64,000 nt of DNA, taken from assembly GCA_035518815.1 (NCBI GenBank), contig DATIXG010000074.1, positions 1 through 64,000 on the forward strand. The letters run 5' to 3'. The translations under genes and the position numbers were made by a program. Below the pieces are notes generated by a model. It did not search any database and was not told the DNA's origin. It saw only the letters and a program-made list of their open reading frames with translations. Positions 21,385 through 30,696 of this stretch are shown one piece after another. Position 1 is the stretch's first letter, and the number at the start of each line of letters is the position of its first letter. The stretch is from AG25 sp035518815. Its GTDB lineage: Bacteria > Gemmatimonadota > Gemmatimonadetes > Gemmatimonadales > GWC2-71-9.

Positions 21385-23331
21385 TTACTTCCCGACGCTC
21401 AAGTCGTCGATGATGTGCGGCGTGATCAGGATCAGCAGGTCGCGCCGGCTCTCCTGCTCGGTCGTGAACCCGAACAGCTTGCCCACAAAGGGCAGGTCTA
21501 CAAGCAACGGAATTCCGGTCTTGGATACCGTGACCTCGGTCACCGTAAGTCCGCCAATTACAGCCGTTTCGCCGTCTGCCACCAGGATCTGATTGTCCGC
21601 CTGCTGGGTCTGGAACGTGAAGCCGATGTCGACCGACGCCGGTACGACGTTGGACCGCTCGGCGTGCACTTCCATCAGGATCTGCCGGTTCGCCGTGACG
21701 TGCGGCGTGACTTTGAGGTTGATACCGGTCTGTTCGAAGTCCACGGTGGCGCGTGGCGCCTGACCCCCGACCGTGGTGCCCGAGCTCACGTCGATCACGC
21801 GGATTGGGACACGATCGCCGACGAGGATTTGGGCCGGGCGGTTGTCCAGGGTCGTGATCGTGGGCTCGGCTTCGATGTCGTCGAGCTGCAGGGATTCGAG
21901 CGCCTGCAGGAAAGCGGTCAGGTTGAAGTTGCCGATCGCGGTCGAGAAGATCAGGTCGAGCGCGGGATTGACGACCGCCTGGCCCGCGTTCCCGAGGGCC
22001 GCGAGCGAATTGCCGCCCAGATCGATCACCGTTTGATCGGGCGAGAAGAACTGGGTCGGGACCGTTCCCGTCGGCACGCCGTTCGGGTTGAAGCCGCCCG
22101 GCTGTGCGCTCGACGGGATCGGCCGCTGCACGAGCCGGTTGAAGAACTGCGTCTGCGAGCCGAGGTCGTACTTGATGCCGAAGCTCTCGATGTCCGTGCG
22201 GTCGACGAAGATGATTTTCGCCTGGATCGATACCTGGGGCGTGCGGATGTCGAGGCCGCGCACGAACTGCTCGATCTCGCCGATGCGGTTGCGGACGTCC
22301 GTGATCACGAGTGAGTTGCTCGTGGTATCGGCGACCACCTGGCCCCGGTTCTTCGACACGATCGAGCGCACCGCGGGCAGCATGGCGGTGGCCTTGGCGT
22401 AGTTGATGCGCACGAGGCGAGTCTCGACCGGCACGGTGGAGTCGGCCCGCGCGAAGTCCGCCTTGTTGAGGACGTTGATGATCCCGCCCTCGAGGACCGT
22501 GTACGTGAGATCCTGCGATTCGAGTACGGCGGCGAAGGCCAGGTCCCACGGCTGGTTCTTGATCTCCGCCGTCACCTTGCCCTTCACTTCCCGGGCGATG
22601 ATGATCGTGCGGCCGCTGAAGGCCGCGAAGCCTGCCACCACGTCCTCGATGTCCGCGTCGTCCCAGCGCACGGTGATGCGCGGCGCCTGCGACTGCGCGC
22701 TCTCGCTCGCATGCGCCGCGAGGTAGCGATCGATGGTCGCGGGTTCGCCGATCCGCACCGACGCCGTTTGGTAACCGCTCGTCGGCGTGGCCTCGGGCAT
22801 CGAGAGGCGGGCGAGCTCCGGACCGGCCGGCATCTCGTCGGCAGCCGCGGCCGGCGCCACAACGGTGGTGGCGGCCGCAACGGGCGTGGGAACCGCGCCC
22901 GCCGAGCGGCTGGACCAGGGGCCAAAGGCGGTCCGATCCGTTCCGATCTCCACGCGCACCTCACCCGGCGTGCGCTTCACCTGATAGTCCTTTACGACAT
23001 CGAGATCGATCACGACCCGGACGACGTCGGGACGGTACTGCCCGTAGCGGAGGTTGCGCACCCCGCCGCGGTTCTGGCCGTCGTATGCCGCGGTCCTCCC
23101 ATTCAGACGTGCGCCCTTGAGATCGAGCACGAGGCGCGCGGGATTGCTCAACGTGAAGTCCTGGACGTCCAGGGCGCCCTGGAACGCGATGACGACCGCC
23201 ACCTTGCCGGAGGCCGGGACCACACTGACGGCGCGCACCTCGCCGTCGGGCCCGCCCCGGAACCCTGCGAGGGCCCGGGGAGGAGGCGCCGCGATGAGGA
23301 CCATCGCGACGAGGGCAGCAAACACCTTCAT
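21385..23331 (-). CDS. pilQ: Type IV pilus secretin PilQ
   Basis: 648 residues; the outer-membrane channel through which the pilus passes. It has a signal peptide (1-22), an N-terminal AMIN-type beta domain (about 30-130, 'DFTLSNPARLVLDLKGARLN'), a Pro/Ala linker, an STN/N0 domain ('DDADIEDVVAGFAAFSGR'), an N1 domain ('NSLVITDVRNRIGEIEQFVRG') and the secretin core ending in 'RDLLILITPHII'. One AMIN domain is present. The ATG at 23331 overlaps the pilP stop (ATGA). Confidence 0.95.
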   Translation of the reverse strand: MKVFAALVAMVLIAAPPPRALAGFRGGPDGEVRAVSVVPASGKVAVVIAFQGALDVQDFTLSNPARLVLDLKGARLNGRTAAYDGQNRGGVRNLRYGQYRPDVVRVVIDLDVVKDYQVKRTPGEVRVEIGTDRTAFGPWSSRSAGAVPTPVAAATTVVAPAAAADEMPAGPELARLSMPEATPTSGYQTASVRIGEPATIDRYLAAHASESAQSQAPRITVRWDDADIEDVVAGFAAFSGRTIIIAREVKGKVTAEIKNQPWDLAFAAVLESQDLTYTVLEGGIINVLNKADFARADSTVPVETRLVRINYAKATAMLPAVRSIVSKNRGQVVADTTSNSLVITDVRNRIGEIEQFVRGLDIRTPQVSIQAKIIFVDRTDIESFGIKYDLGSQTQFFNRLVQRPIPSSAQPGGFNPNGVPTGTVPTQFFSPDQTVIDLGGNSLAALGNAGQAVVNPALDLIFSTAIGNFNLTAFLQALESLQLDDIEAEPTITTLDNRPAQILVGDRVPIRVIDVSSGTTVGGQAPRATVDFEQTGINLKVTPHVTANRQILMEVHAERSNVVPASVDIGFTFQTQQADNQILVADGETAVIGGLTVTEVTVSKTGIPLLVDLPFVGKLFGFTTEQESRRDLLILITPHIIDDLSVGK

Positions 23332-23756
23332 GGCATCTCCTCCTGCTTGGCGAGCTGCAGACTCTCCTGCCGCTCGAAACCGAATTCTTGCACCGTGAAC
23401 ACGATCTCCCGCGGCCGGATCTGAGTGACTTTGAGCCGCCCCATCACGTCGCCCGCTTTGGCGCGGTACCGCTTCCCGTTGGTCACGTCGCGCAGCACCG
23501 CCACACTGCGCACGGGATACCGCTGGTCGTAGTAGATCCCCACGAGCTTCAAGTCGGTGAGCATCGGCCGGATGTCGCCCGAGCTGAGCAGCGAGACGAA
23601 CGGATCGCGCCCGCCGCCTTCATACGCGAACTGCTCGCGCAGCAGGGTGACCGCGGCGGAATCGTGCTTCGCCGTGTCAGGTCTCGCGGCCTGGCCCGCA
23701 AGGCGGGTTATAGCGACGAGGCCCAGCCCGGCCACGAGCACGCCCGCGCGGATCAC
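23328..23756 (-). CDS. pilP: Pilus assembly protein PilP
   Basis: 142 residues. PilP links the inner-membrane PilNO complex to PilQ. A hydrophobic N-terminal segment (without an obvious lipobox Cys) precedes the periplasmic region. It has 'FAYEGGGRDPFVSLL' and a compact beta domain with 'LKLVGIYYDQRYPVRSVAVL' and 'YRAKAGDVMG', as in PilP/GspC HR domains. The GTG start at 23756 overlaps the pilO stop (GTGA); the upstream open frame is only a shadow of pilO and pilN. Confidence 0.85.
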   Translation of the reverse strand: MIRAGVLVAGLGLVAITRLAGQAARPDTAKHDSAAVTLLREQFAYEGGGRDPFVSLLSSGDIRPMLTDLKLVGIYYDQRYPVRSVAVLRDVTNGKRYRAKAGDVMGRLKVTQIRPREIVFTVQEFGFERQESLQLAKQEEMP

Positions 23757-24382
23757 TGCGCGTCTCCGGCGCTGCCGGGCGGGCGCCGCGCGGGGGCGGG
23801 TGCCGCGGCCTTGACGAAGGTGCGCAGCGCCACGTCCGCCTCGAGCAGTTGCCCCGCGGTGTCGGCGAGCAGGCGCTGCGCGCCCTGCGAGGCCCGCTTG
23901 ACCGACAAGTCCTGCGGCACGACCACGCGCGACAGGCTCGCGATGTCGGAGAGGTACTCGCCCAGCTGGTCGTAGTGGCCCACGATCTCGAGCCGGTAGC
24001 GGTACGTGTCGAACATCGGCCCGGGCTCGACCGGCAGCGGGTCGATTCGGTTGATCGTGACGCCCCGGACCTTCGCCTTCGTCGAGAAGTCGTCGATCAG
24101 CGCGGGGACCTCGTTCTTTTCGGGAACCAGCCGGCGCATCAGCGCGACGAGCGACCGGTATTGCTCGACCTTGGCCCGCAGATCCTCGACCGTGCCCTGC
24201 GCCAGGTCCCGCTTGACGTCGTCCAGGACCTTCTGGAGGCTGTCGATCTGGACCTTGGTCGTTGCGATCTCCTCGCTCGCGGGCTTGTAGTAGTAGTTCC
24301 AGAACGCGTAGCCCAGAGCCACGGCCCCGATGGTGGCGAGCAGCATCACCTGGCTGCGCTGGTCGGCAGGAAGGAGGGCCAT
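23753..24382 (-). CDS. pilO: Pilus assembly protein PilO
   Basis: 209 residues: one N-terminal membrane helix (about 14-31), a coiled coil (35-90) and a periplasmic ferredoxin-like fold ('VRGVTINRIDPLP', 'YRYRLEIVGHYDQLGEYL'). It forms the inner-membrane alignment complex with PilN and PilP. It ends in a Pro/Ala-rich tail. It starts 3 nt after pilN. Confidence 0.88.
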   Translation of the reverse strand: MALLPADQRSQVMLLATIGAVALGYAFWNYYYKPASEEIATTKVQIDSLQKVLDDVKRDLAQGTVEDLRAKVEQYRSLVALMRRLVPEKNEVPALIDDFSTKAKVRGVTINRIDPLPVEPGPMFDTYRYRLEIVGHYDQLGEYLSDIASLSRVVVPQDLSVKRASQGAQRLLADTAGQLLEADVALRTFVKAAAPAPARRPPGSAGDAQ

Positions 24383-24385
24383 GCG

Positions 24386-25102
24386 CTATCTCAGGGACTG
24401 GGTGAACGGCACGGTGTGGATGTACACGGAGTCCGCCACCTTGTATTTCATCGTGATCGTGAACGCCGTGACCGGACGATCCTGCTCGACGACCGTCTGG
24501 GAGGAGAGCGGCGTCACGTCGGTGAACCAGGGCGACGCCGCGAGCTGGCGCAGGAACGTCGTATACGCCTGGATGTCCACCGTGCTGCCCGTGATCTGCA
24601 CGCGAACGGGTTGCGGCCCGGCGCGCGACGTGTCGCGGCCGCCGGCGGGCGGCGGCGCGTTGCCGCCCTGCTGGGTCAGCTGGCCGAGCGTCGTGAGCCA
24701 GGTGTAGGGCGGAAGCGCCTTGGCGAGCTGATCCAGGACGTGCGGCCAGATATAGCGCTCGGCGTCGATCGAGCGGATCACCGCGATCTCCGCGACGAGC
24801 GAATCGCGGATCCGCTCGGACTGGCGCTTCTGGGCGATCACGACGTCGAAGCGCTTCTTCTCCGTCTGGACCGCCTCGAGGCGGGAGTTCAGGACCGCGA
24901 TGCGCGCCCGGCTGGTGACGAACAGCGCGCCACCGCCCGCCAGGAGCGCCACCCAGGCGCCGCTGGCGGCGAGTAGCCACGGGTTCTTGATCCCGGCGAT
25001 GAGCCCCTTGAGGCTCTCCAGTCGAAACTGGAAGCCCGGGCCGCCGCCCGCGCCGGACTTTTTCTTCTTCCGTTTGGTAGGAAGAAGATTTATTTCAATC
25101 AC
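24386..25102 (-). CDS. pilN: Pilus assembly protein PilN
   Basis: 238 residues. The N-terminal 'IEINLLP' is the conserved motif that binds PilM in the cytoplasm. It is followed by a Lys-rich stretch, one membrane helix (about 41-62), a coiled coil and a periplasmic domain with a Gly/Pro-rich loop ('QQGGNAPPPAGGRD'). The start is GTG at 25102, overlapping the pilM stop (GTGA). Confidence 0.9.
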   Translation of the reverse strand: MIEINLLPTKRKKKKSGAGGGPGFQFRLESLKGLIAGIKNPWLLAASGAWVALLAGGGALFVTSRARIAVLNSRLEAVQTEKKRFDVVIAQKRQSERIRDSLVAEIAVIRSIDAERYIWPHVLDQLAKALPPYTWLTTLGQLTQQGGNAPPPAGGRDTSRAGPQPVRVQITGSTVDIQAYTTFLRQLAASPWFTDVTPLSSQTVVEQDRPVTAFTITMKYKVADSVYIHTVPFTQSLR

Positions 25103-26148
25103 GGGCGCCTCAACGCGAGACCGATCGCGAGCATGAGCAGCGGCGCCACCTCATCGGCCGCCACCACGTCGAAGACCGAGTCCTGTACCTTGAGCCGCTG
25201 CAGCGGGTTCGCGATCTCGACGGGAACTCGCAACCTCGTTGCCAGGGCCTCGTTCAACCCGGGGATGCGGGCCCCGCCCCCGCTCGTATAGACGCGCGTC
25301 AACCCACCGCTCGAGCGCGACGCCGTGGCCAGGAAGGCCGCCGCGCGCTCGACGCCCACCGCGATCTCCTCGCCTCTCGCGTCTACGTACGAGCCCAGGT
25401 CCGCACTCTGGGTCTGGCCCTGGATCACCCGCTCCGATTCCTCCGCTGACAGCTGCTTTTCGCGCTGCAAATCCTCGCGGAAGCGCCGGGTGCCGACGGG
25501 CAGATCCCGGGTCAGAACCGGGACCGCATCCTCGAGAATGTTCACGTTCGTCACTTCATGCCCGATGTTGACGAGCCCCACGACCCCCTGCATCCCGTCG
25601 GGATGGTTCAGCTCGAACGCGTTGTGGATCGCGAAGGCATCCACGTCGATGAGCGCGGGCTCGAGGCCGGCCTCCGAAAGCAGGCTCACCCGGTTCTCGA
25701 CCAACTCCCGTTTCGCCGCGACCAGGAGGACGTTCATTTGGAGCCGCTCGGCTTCGGGGTCGAGGATCTGGAAGTCCAGCTCGACGTTCGCCATGTCGAA
25801 TGGCACGTGTTGCTCCGCCTCCCAGCGAATCACCTCGCGCGCGTCGTTCTCTGTCATCCGGTCCATCTGGATCTTCTTGACGATCACGTCACGCCCGCCG
25901 ACCGCCGTCACCACCGACTTCTGCTTGACCGCCGCCGTGGAAAACAGCCCCCGGATCGCCTCGCTCACGAGGCCGGGATCCATCACCTCGCCCTCGACGA
26001 TGGCGTCGGTCGCCACTTCCGTCGTGGCGACTTTGACGAGCTCTGGCTCGCTCCCGGAGTGGTCGATCACCACCAGCTTGATGATCCCGGAGCCGATGTC
26101 GAGCCCAACTGACCTTTTTTTGCCGCCCAACAAGCCAAATAGAGCCAT
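25099..26148 (-). CDS. pilM: Pilus assembly ATPase-like protein PilM
   Basis: 349 residues. It has an actin-like fold of the FtsA/PilM family: 'VGLDIGSGIIKLVVID' phosphate-1 motif, 'IDVDAFAIHNAFELN', 'GLVNIGHEVTNVNIL' and 'VYTSGGGARIPGLNEAL' nucleotide motifs. PilM sits on the cytoplasmic face and binds the PilN tail. It is first gene of pilMNOPQ, with a clear promoter upstream. Confidence 0.94.
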   Translation of the reverse strand: MALFGLLGGKKRSVGLDIGSGIIKLVVIDHSGSEPELVKVATTEVATDAIVEGEVMDPGLVSEAIRGLFSTAAVKQKSVVTAVGGRDVIVKKIQMDRMTENDAREVIRWEAEQHVPFDMANVELDFQILDPEAERLQMNVLLVAAKRELVENRVSLLSEAGLEPALIDVDAFAIHNAFELNHPDGMQGVVGLVNIGHEVTNVNILEDAVPVLTRDLPVGTRRFREDLQREKQLSAEESERVIQGQTQSADLGSYVDARGEEIAVGVERAAAFLATASRSSGGLTRVYTSGGGARIPGLNEALATRLRVPVEIANPLQRLKVQDSVFDVVAADEVAPLLMLAIGLALRRP

Positions 26149-26189
26149 TGGCAGCCTGGAGTTAGTGGTAGACCGGGCGAGGGCAAACT

Positions 26190-26218
26190 ACAGTAAGGTT
26201 GGGCCCTTATCCTGTCAA
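26190..26218 (-). promoter_or_regulatory. Sigma-70-type promoter of pilMNOPQ
   Basis: On the minus strand, a perfect TTGACA (26218-26213), a 17-nt spacer and TACTGT (26195-26190), about 40 nt upstream of pilM. The assembly operon therefore appears to be constitutively transcribed, unlike the sigma-54-driven pilin genes. Confidence 0.7.
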
Positions 26219-26269
26219 GCCTCGAACCTACACGAGATTGGATAGCTAAACTACGTTGATTTCAAACAC

Positions 26270-27370
26270 TTAAGGCGCTTCGGAGAGCCCGAGCCAACCA
26301 CGGCTCGAGAACATCACGGCGGGGGCCACTGACTCCAACGCCTTGACCACAGCGCACTTAGAGTATGTGATCGCAACTGATCCCGCAACCCCGGCCTCTA
26401 AGGTAGCGCTGTCGGCCGCGAACACCGCGCCCCAGACCGCGACGTCCTTGGCGGCACCTGGCGTGACCCGCAGGGCCCCACCGACCAGCACGAGACCTCG
26501 CCACCGTAGGCCGCCCCGGACCGTGAGGTCCCCGTCCACCAAGAGCGTACCCTGACCGTCCACCCCCGCCAGGGTAGCGGCCCCAACTATATGCACCACA
26601 GGCAGATACCCGCCGCATACCTGGTTAGGCTGCGTTCCGCCCCAGTTGGTAGCGACAGTCTCATCACAGCGACCGTCCACTACTGTCGGCCCGATGTTGC
26701 TCAACACCGCCGCGCCGGCAACCGAGCGCGTGGCGAGGGAAGCCAGCTCGGCGTACGTGAACCCTCCGGACGAGAAGGCCGCCAGGCCACCTCGCACCGT
26801 GTCGAGCCCTACCCGGTTGCTGTCGGGTGGCCCGCAGGGCTCCCAATCCGGGGGCAAGCCATCCCGTCCAGCAATAGAGACCGTGCCCGCTCGGCGGCTG
26901 CCCTTCCCCACCGTGAGGGCGGCGACCAGGCCAGGGGCGACCGGCTGAACGCGGGCGAGCACGGCGACCCGCTGTCGTACGGCGGACGCTCCTGGCGGCG
27001 GGCCCCAGTCATCGCGCCCGGTCATGTCAATCAAATAGAGCTCGCTGTTCAGCTTGTAGACTTGCCCGCCATAGGCACCGGTGCCGTGCGGGGCGGCCGT
27101 CCAGTCCGCCGGGAAGCCGGCCGGCACCATCGCCGAATGGAAGGGATATGGGTCGTGCACATTGTAGGTCCGCGGGTCCCAGGCGCGGAGCACTTCGAGT
27201 GCACCTTCCTCCGCCACCCCGAACGCCTGCTGTACGCGAACGCCGCTGCCGCTCAGGCGCCCTTCCTCGAACGCCACGTAGAACATCAACGCGGTGAGTC
27301 CCCCTCCCACCACGATCACGACGATGGCGAGAGCGAGCGCCATGCCTCGCTCTCCCCGCGCGTTGCTCAC
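26270..27370 (-). CDS. PilX-like minor pilus protein
   Basis: 366 residues. The N-terminus 'NARGERGMALALAIVVIVV' is the PilX-type signal-anchor (Arg-Gly, then a hydrophobic helix). The mature part contains beta-helix-like segments ('DGQGTLLVDGDLTVRGGLRW') similar to those in pilus proteins with polymer-like C-terminal domains. It overlaps the upstream PilW-like gene by GTGA, placing it last in a three-gene minor-pilin set. Likely role: pilus initiation or tip component. Confidence 0.7.
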   Translation of the reverse strand: MSNARGERGMALALAIVVIVVGGGLTALMFYVAFEEGRLSGSGVRVQQAFGVAEEGALEVLRAWDPRTYNVHDPYPFHSAMVPAGFPADWTAAPHGTGAYGGQVYKLNSELYLIDMTGRDDWGPPPGASAVRQRVAVLARVQPVAPGLVAALTVGKGSRRAGTVSIAGRDGLPPDWEPCGPPDSNRVGLDTVRGGLAAFSSGGFTYAELASLATRSVAGAAVLSNIGPTVVDGRCDETVATNWGGTQPNQVCGGYLPVVHIVGAATLAGVDGQGTLLVDGDLTVRGGLRWRGLVLVGGALRVTPGAAKDVAVWGAVFAADSATLEAGVAGSVAITYSKCAVVKALESVAPAVMFSSRGWLGLSEAP

Positions 27371-28260
27371 GGGCCTTCGCTAGGGCGGGGGTTGTTGCGG
27401 AGAGCCACGCGGGTCACGAGGCTGTCCGATTCGTACTCCAAGCGGTGGGTGCCGGGCGCCCGTACCGGGCGCGCCGTTCTGCCGCGCACCCGGATCTCGA
27501 TCTGGGCCACCCGGACGGTTGAGCTGGTAGGTGCACCGGTGCTGTCGAAGAACGCGAACGCCACGCCCGCCGGGCCGATGAGAGGGCCGATCAGGGGCTG
27601 GACGGTTTCATCCTGGACTTGCTGGCCGAGGTACCACTGCGTGTCCGCCGGGGAGCGATAGACCGCGTACGCCACGCTTTCGAACCCGCGCAGCGGCGCG
27701 CCGCGGGTTACGGCACGGAGGTCCGGCGGACCGTCGCTCGACCAGGGCAACTCGACGGTCAGGCGATATCCGGGGCGCGGCTGGTCCGCGTCCGGGCAGG
27801 CATCGTCCGAGACCGCGCGAATCCGCCCCCTCCACCAGCGGTCGTCCTCCCGGGTCGCCGGGTCGCCTTCGAAGAAGAGCAGCGCGGAGTCACCGGCGCT
27901 GAACGACTGGCGCAGGCCAAGGAGCGGGCGTTGCCGCACGGTCACGGCCAGCGCGCCGTCATCCTGACGGTGCGGGACCGTGCAGAGGAAGGCGAGCTGC
28001 CGGGTGGCTCGGATCCGGATCGAGGTCGTCGCCATGGCGGTGATATCGGAATCGCCGGCGTCGAGCTCCCGCAGCTCCGCCGGCAGGATGGCCGCGCTCG
28101 CGCGGAGGGTGCGCTCGAGCTCCACCCGCTCCGCCTCCCGCGAGTAGCTGCGCCGCGTCGCGTCGAGCGCTTGCCACAGGCCCGCGGCGACAACGGCGAG
28201 CAGCGTCAGAGCCAGCAGCAGCTCGACGAGTGAGAACCCTCGCGGCTTCAGACGCGGCAC
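27367..28260 (-). CDS. PilW-like minor pilin
   Basis: A class III-type prepilin signal: short basic leader, then 'GFSLVELLLALTLLAVVAAG' with Glu5 of the mature form. The remainder is beta-rich with several Cys and ends '...RVALRNNPRPSEGP', typical of PilW/PilJ-family minor pilins. I chose GTG at 28260 because GAGG lies 5 nt upstream and the leader is then of normal length; an open frame continues to 28293. The gene overlaps the end of the PilV-like gene by 13 nt. Confidence 0.72.
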   Translation of the reverse strand: MPRLKPRGFSLVELLLALTLLAVVAAGLWQALDATRRSYSREAERVELERTLRASAAILPAELRELDAGDSDITAMATTSIRIRATRQLAFLCTVPHRQDDGALAVTVRQRPLLGLRQSFSAGDSALLFFEGDPATREDDRWWRGRIRAVSDDACPDADQPRPGYRLTVELPWSSDGPPDLRAVTRGAPLRGFESVAYAVYRSPADTQWYLGQQVQDETVQPLIGPLIGPAGVAFAFFDSTGAPTSSTVRVAQIEIRVRGRTARPVRAPGTHRLEYESDSLVTRVALRNNPRPSEGP

Positions 28261-28619
28261 GAGACCTCGGTTTCGAGGCTGTCCGCACGCCACCCGTGCC
28301 GCTCTGTGGGGGAGCTCATGCGCAGCACGATGCGCCAGTGGCCGCTCCCCGCGTCTACGAACCGCCAGGCGATCGAGTCAAGTGGGGCGTCAGCGCTGCC
28401 GCGAACCTCGGACCCGGCGGTCCGCGAGGCGCACACCGTAGTGCGGAGGCGTTCCAGACGGGCAGCGGCGAGGGTCGTCACGCGCGTGGCGCGCCGGGCG
28501 CGGCCGATCAGGCGGGTGGCGGTGGCTGCGGTAGCGAGGAGGCCGAGCACGCCGACCTCGAGTACGACGAGGGCGATGACGACTTCGAGCAGAGTGAAAC
28601 CGCGGGGATGGCGCGCCAC
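28248..28619 (-). CDS. PilV-like minor pilin
   Basis: 123 residues with prepilin leader and 'GFTLLEVVIALVVLEVGVLG', the PilV/GspI pattern. The C-terminal part has two Cys. It is the first gene of the second minor-pilin set and follows the hairpin at 28696-28736. Confidence 0.75.
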   Translation of the reverse strand: MARHPRGFTLLEVVIALVVLEVGVLGLLATAATATRLIGRARRATRVTTLAAARLERLRTTVCASRTAGSEVRGSADAPLDSIAWRFVDAGSGHWRIVLRMSSPTERHGWRADSLETEVSCRV

Positions 28620-28695
28620 GCGCCGAACATGCTCCGCCCCCTACCAGTGTCCGGTATCAGAAAACCACGGAACGTGTTCAGCTATTGCAACGCGA

Positions 28696-28736
28696 GGCGG
28701 CCTGAGCTCCGCGCTATTCGCGAAGCTCAGGCCGCC
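28696..28736 (-). terminator. Perfect 13-bp hairpin between the two minor-pilin sets
   Basis: GGCGGCCTGAGCT and AGCTCAGGCCGCC pair perfectly around a 15-nt loop, just downstream of the large PilX-like gene and upstream of the PilV-like gene. There is no T-tract on either strand, so it may attenuate rather than stop transcription. Confidence 0.55.
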
Positions 28737-28765
28737 GTGTCTCACGACCCATGTGGACCGGGGTG

Positions 28766-30685
28766 CTAGTGCGTCAGCGGAACCAGCAGCGGCCAGTACG
28801 TGGCGATGTTGAAGTTCGTCGGCTCGACCTCGTAGTAGTGACCCTTCGCGAAGTGGCCCGTCGTCGGGAAGTACGGCGGCGGATTGGTCGCGGCGCACTG
28901 GTCGTACGAATACCGCTTCAGGTTACCCGTACCGCTGGCCGTACCCACGGCGCCGCGCTGCTGCTGAATCACGCCACCGGTCAGGTAGAGACAGCCGCGC
29001 CCCTTGGCGAGCGTCTGGCACGGCTCCGCGCTGTTCGAGCCCTGGTCGTAGTTCTCCACGGTGAAGTTGCTGAGCGCCAGGAGGGTACCCTGGATGAACT
29101 CATCCATCGTGTCGTCCCAGGTAAAGGGATTCGTGCAGCTCGACGACGCGCAGCCCGTCGAGCTGCCCTTGGCCGGGATGGGATCGTTGATGAGGTTGTC
29201 GGCGACCACGATATCGGTGCCGCTGAACAGCCCCAGCATGTCCCGGTTCGGGGACGCACACGGCAGCCCAACCCCCGGGTCGGTGACGTACTTGATGTCG
29301 TCGGCGATGACGATGTTGTCCGTCGCCGCCAGGGTGATCTGCCCGCGGACCGTGCCGCTGACCGCCACTTTGCCCGTCACGAAAATCACGCCCTTGAAGT
29401 TCGGATTGAGGGCGCGGTTGACGGGCCACAGGTAGGCCGCATCCCCGATCGCCGCGCGCGCGGCCGTGACCCGAGGGTCCACGGCACCCGACCACGGCAG
29501 CCACATGCCGACGGAGTCGCACGAATTCGCCGGTGAACACGTGCCCGAGGTCGACGTAACGCCCGTCAGGAACTTGCCATGAACCGAAGACGCCGGTATG
29601 GAGTCGTTCAGAATCGGATCACCACCGAGGTAGCACCGCCTGCTGGTCCCGCCGGTGATCGCCGCCCCCGCGAGGTCTCCGGTTGTCCCGGCCGCATGGT
29701 GAGCGAACTGCTTGAAGTAGCTGTGCGTTCCCGCCAGGATGTGGCCGCAGTTGCGGGACTTGAGCACGCCGTTTGAGGAATACGGAATTGCCACGCCGGT
29801 GGCGCTGTAGCCGCCAGTGTCCGCCACCACCCACGCCGCGTAATTGGCGACGGGGGTCCTGACCACCTGGTAGACCCTCATGAAGCCTTCGTCGACGCCG
29901 TTGGCAGTCCCGTCGCCGTTCAAGTCCACGGCCACGAACTCGATACGAGTGGTCGCCTGGCCGGCGGTGCCGGACGTCGTGCTCGTGATCGCGGTGTTTC
30001 CGATCGTCGCCTGCGCCTGGAGCTTGGTGAGATCGGCGGTCGCCGGGAACGTGATCGCCGGCGCGTTCTCGGTGTAGCCCTGCTTGAACACGCCATAGCT
30101 CTTGCCGCTGATCGTCTTGTGGGTCGCGACGGGCCCCCAGAAGGTGACCCCACCGCTGTTGATCGAGATGGCGTCGTTCGAGAACACGGGCCCGAAGATC
30201 TGGTCACCGCTACCGAACTGAATGGCTCCCTCGATGTTCGTGAAGTACGCGTACTTGGCGAAGCTCTCCTGATAGATCTCGCCCCGGCGTACCACGCGGT
30301 CTCCCTGCGTATTCTTGGTGACCACGACGGCACTGCCGAACACGCCGAACTGGCCGCTCGTCACACCGACGGGACCAAGGTAGGTCCACCGCTTTACGTT
30401 CGGGATCAGGGTACCGTTGGCCGAATAGACGGCGACGCCGTTCTCCAGCGTGTTGTACCCGGTGTCGGGATAGAGCGCCCTGGACGCGTTCACCGCCGAC
30501 CGCGCCTCTTCTAGGCCCGCGTCGGCCGCCGTCTCGAGCACGCTCATGCGGCTGTGGTAGGTCGTGATCAGCGACGTGCTCGAGCCGAGCAACGCCGCGC
30601 CCGCGGCCACCGCCGCGATCGCCAACACGACGAGCAGCACCACCACGAGGGCAATGCCTCGCTCGTTACGCAATACCGAACGCAT
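28766..30685 (-). CDS. Large PilX-type pilus-associated protein
   Basis: 639 residues. The N-terminus 'LRNERGIALVVVLLVVLAIA' is a PilX-type anchor. The long extracellular part is Gly/Ser/Thr-rich beta structure with about a dozen Cys and an EF-hand-like loop 'DLNGDGTANGVDEGF' that could bind calcium, as seen in some pilus tip proteins. The ATG at 30685 has GGAGAGG 5 nt upstream; the longer open frame up to 30856 overlaps the PilW-like gene and is not used. It is last in the first minor-pilin set. Confidence 0.72.
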   Translation of the reverse strand: MRSVLRNERGIALVVVLLVVLAIAAVAAGAALLGSSTSLITTYHSRMSVLETAADAGLEEARSAVNASRALYPDTGYNTLENGVAVYSANGTLIPNVKRWTYLGPVGVTSGQFGVFGSAVVVTKNTQGDRVVRRGEIYQESFAKYAYFTNIEGAIQFGSGDQIFGPVFSNDAISINSGGVTFWGPVATHKTISGKSYGVFKQGYTENAPAITFPATADLTKLQAQATIGNTAITSTTSGTAGQATTRIEFVAVDLNGDGTANGVDEGFMRVYQVVRTPVANYAAWVVADTGGYSATGVAIPYSSNGVLKSRNCGHILAGTHSYFKQFAHHAAGTTGDLAGAAITGGTSRRCYLGGDPILNDSIPASSVHGKFLTGVTSTSGTCSPANSCDSVGMWLPWSGAVDPRVTAARAAIGDAAYLWPVNRALNPNFKGVIFVTGKVAVSGTVRGQITLAATDNIVIADDIKYVTDPGVGLPCASPNRDMLGLFSGTDIVVADNLINDPIPAKGSSTGCASSSCTNPFTWDDTMDEFIQGTLLALSNFTVENYDQGSNSAEPCQTLAKGRGCLYLTGGVIQQQRGAVGTASGTGNLKRYSYDQCAATNPPPYFPTTGHFAKGHYYEVEPTNFNIATYWPLLVPLTH

Positions 30686-30696
30686 AGGACCTCTCC

